Below are positions 63,638-64,000 of a stretch of DNA of 64,000 nucleotides, piece by piece. Position 1 is the stretch's first letter. Every line of letters starts with the position of its first letter. The DNA comes from Nitrospirillum pindoramense (lineage in GTDB: Bacteria > Pseudomonadota > Alphaproteobacteria > Azospirillales > Azospirillaceae), in NCBI RefSeq assembly GCF_007827955.1, contig NZ_VITR01000003.1, positions 62,001-126,000 on the forward strand. The letters are read 5' to 3'. The notes beneath the pieces are model-generated. The model searched no databases. It was not told the DNA's origin and saw only the letters and a program-made list of their open reading frames with translations. A program made the position numbers and the translations under genes.

Positions 63638-64000
63638 TCAATGGGCGTAGCCGGCGCACGCTTGCTCCCCCTCTTCACCAGACTGGGGCTGGCCCCGGTC
63701 GGTCGCGGCGGCGATGGCGGTCAGCGTCAGCGCGCAGATGGCCAGGCCGGCACCCAGCCAGGGCAGGTGGACGTAGCTCACGCCATGGTCGATGGCGATG
63801 CCGCCGAACCAGGCGCCCAGGGCATTGCCCATGTTGAACGCCCCCTGGTTCAGGGTGGAGGCTAGGTTGGGCGCTCCGCGCGCCTGGTCCACCACCCGCA
63901 TCTGCAGCGGCGAGCCGACGCAGAAGGCGGCGATGCCCCACAGTACCAGGGTCGGAACCGCGCCCATCGGCGTGGCGCTGGTCCACACCAAGGCCACCTG
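63638..64000 (-). CDS. MFS transporter, C-terminal part (runs off right edge)
   Basis: The last 120 codons of a gene that starts beyond the window. It has two or more membrane helices: TLVLWGIAAFCVGSPLQMRVV and LPWLGAGLAICALTLTAIAA. The segment APNLASTLNQGAFNMGNALGAWFGGIAIDHG is typical of helix 11 in AraJ/YdhP-type drug and sugar efflux MFS proteins. The tail is hydrophilic (DRGQPQSGEEGEQACAGYAH). Substrate unknown. Confidence 0.85.
   Translation of the reverse strand, partial: QVALVWTSATPMGAVPTLVLWGIAAFCVGSPLQMRVVDQARGAPNLASTLNQGAFNMGNALGAWFGGIAIDHGVSYVHLPWLGAGLAICALTLTAIAAATDRGQPQSGEEGEQACAGYAH

Overview
The window is high-GC, densely coding DNA from an alphaproteobacterium. The best clues are a C4-pathway 5-aminolevulinate synthase (hemA), a DUF1491 protein, several Cache-type chemoreceptors, Hpt/receiver signalling proteins and a potFGHI/agmatine deiminase polyamine region. 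The mix resembles Azospirillum-type Rhodospirillales; that placement is inference, not a database result. No rRNA, tRNA, CRISPR array or intact insertion sequence was seen.

Layout. 0-10.8 kb: start of a TonB-dependent receptor, divergent from an RND efflux pair; a Cache chemoreceptor; a DUF1491 protein; surE; a small lipoprotein; and a translationally coupled receiver plus Hpt-receiver-GGDEF pair. 11-13.3 kb: a solitary elongation factor G paralogue with its own promoter and terminator. 13.4-22.4 kb: one 9-kb gene for a ~2,990-residue protein built almost wholly of an eight-residue repeat, the most unusual object here. 22.9-31.5 kb: chemoreceptor, argC, gamma-carbonic anhydrase, a small MbcA/ParS-like protein, an Hpt/pseudo-receiver protein, hemA with a perfect FNR/FixK-type box upstream, and a MocR-type regulator whose PLP lysine is replaced by arginine. 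31.2-39.8 kb: small secreted protein divergent from an OmpR/EnvZ-type two-component system, an M20 amidohydrolase, a lipoprotein, a membrane CapD/WbpM-type dehydratase, and an orphan BglII-like restriction endonuclease.

39.8-55.4 kb is a polyamine-centred region: a PuuB-like oxidase, a PuuA-like ligase, a chemoreceptor, a glutathionylspermidine-synthase-like ATP-grasp enzyme, a Kef-type antiporter, the potFGHI putrescine ABC transporter and agmatine deiminase. Together these would import putrescine, make it from agmatine, and degrade it through gamma-glutamylation or conjugate it to glutathione. 55.5-64 kb: two paralogous small cysteine-containing secreted proteins flanking a bestrophin, an AHSA1-type protein, a catalase/cytochrome b561/ECF sigma/anti-sigma operon, a NIT-like chemoreceptor and the 3' end of an MFS transporter.

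Frames were checked by eye; start codons were chosen from ribosome-binding sites and family N-termini. Family assignments rest on motif recognition, without searches.
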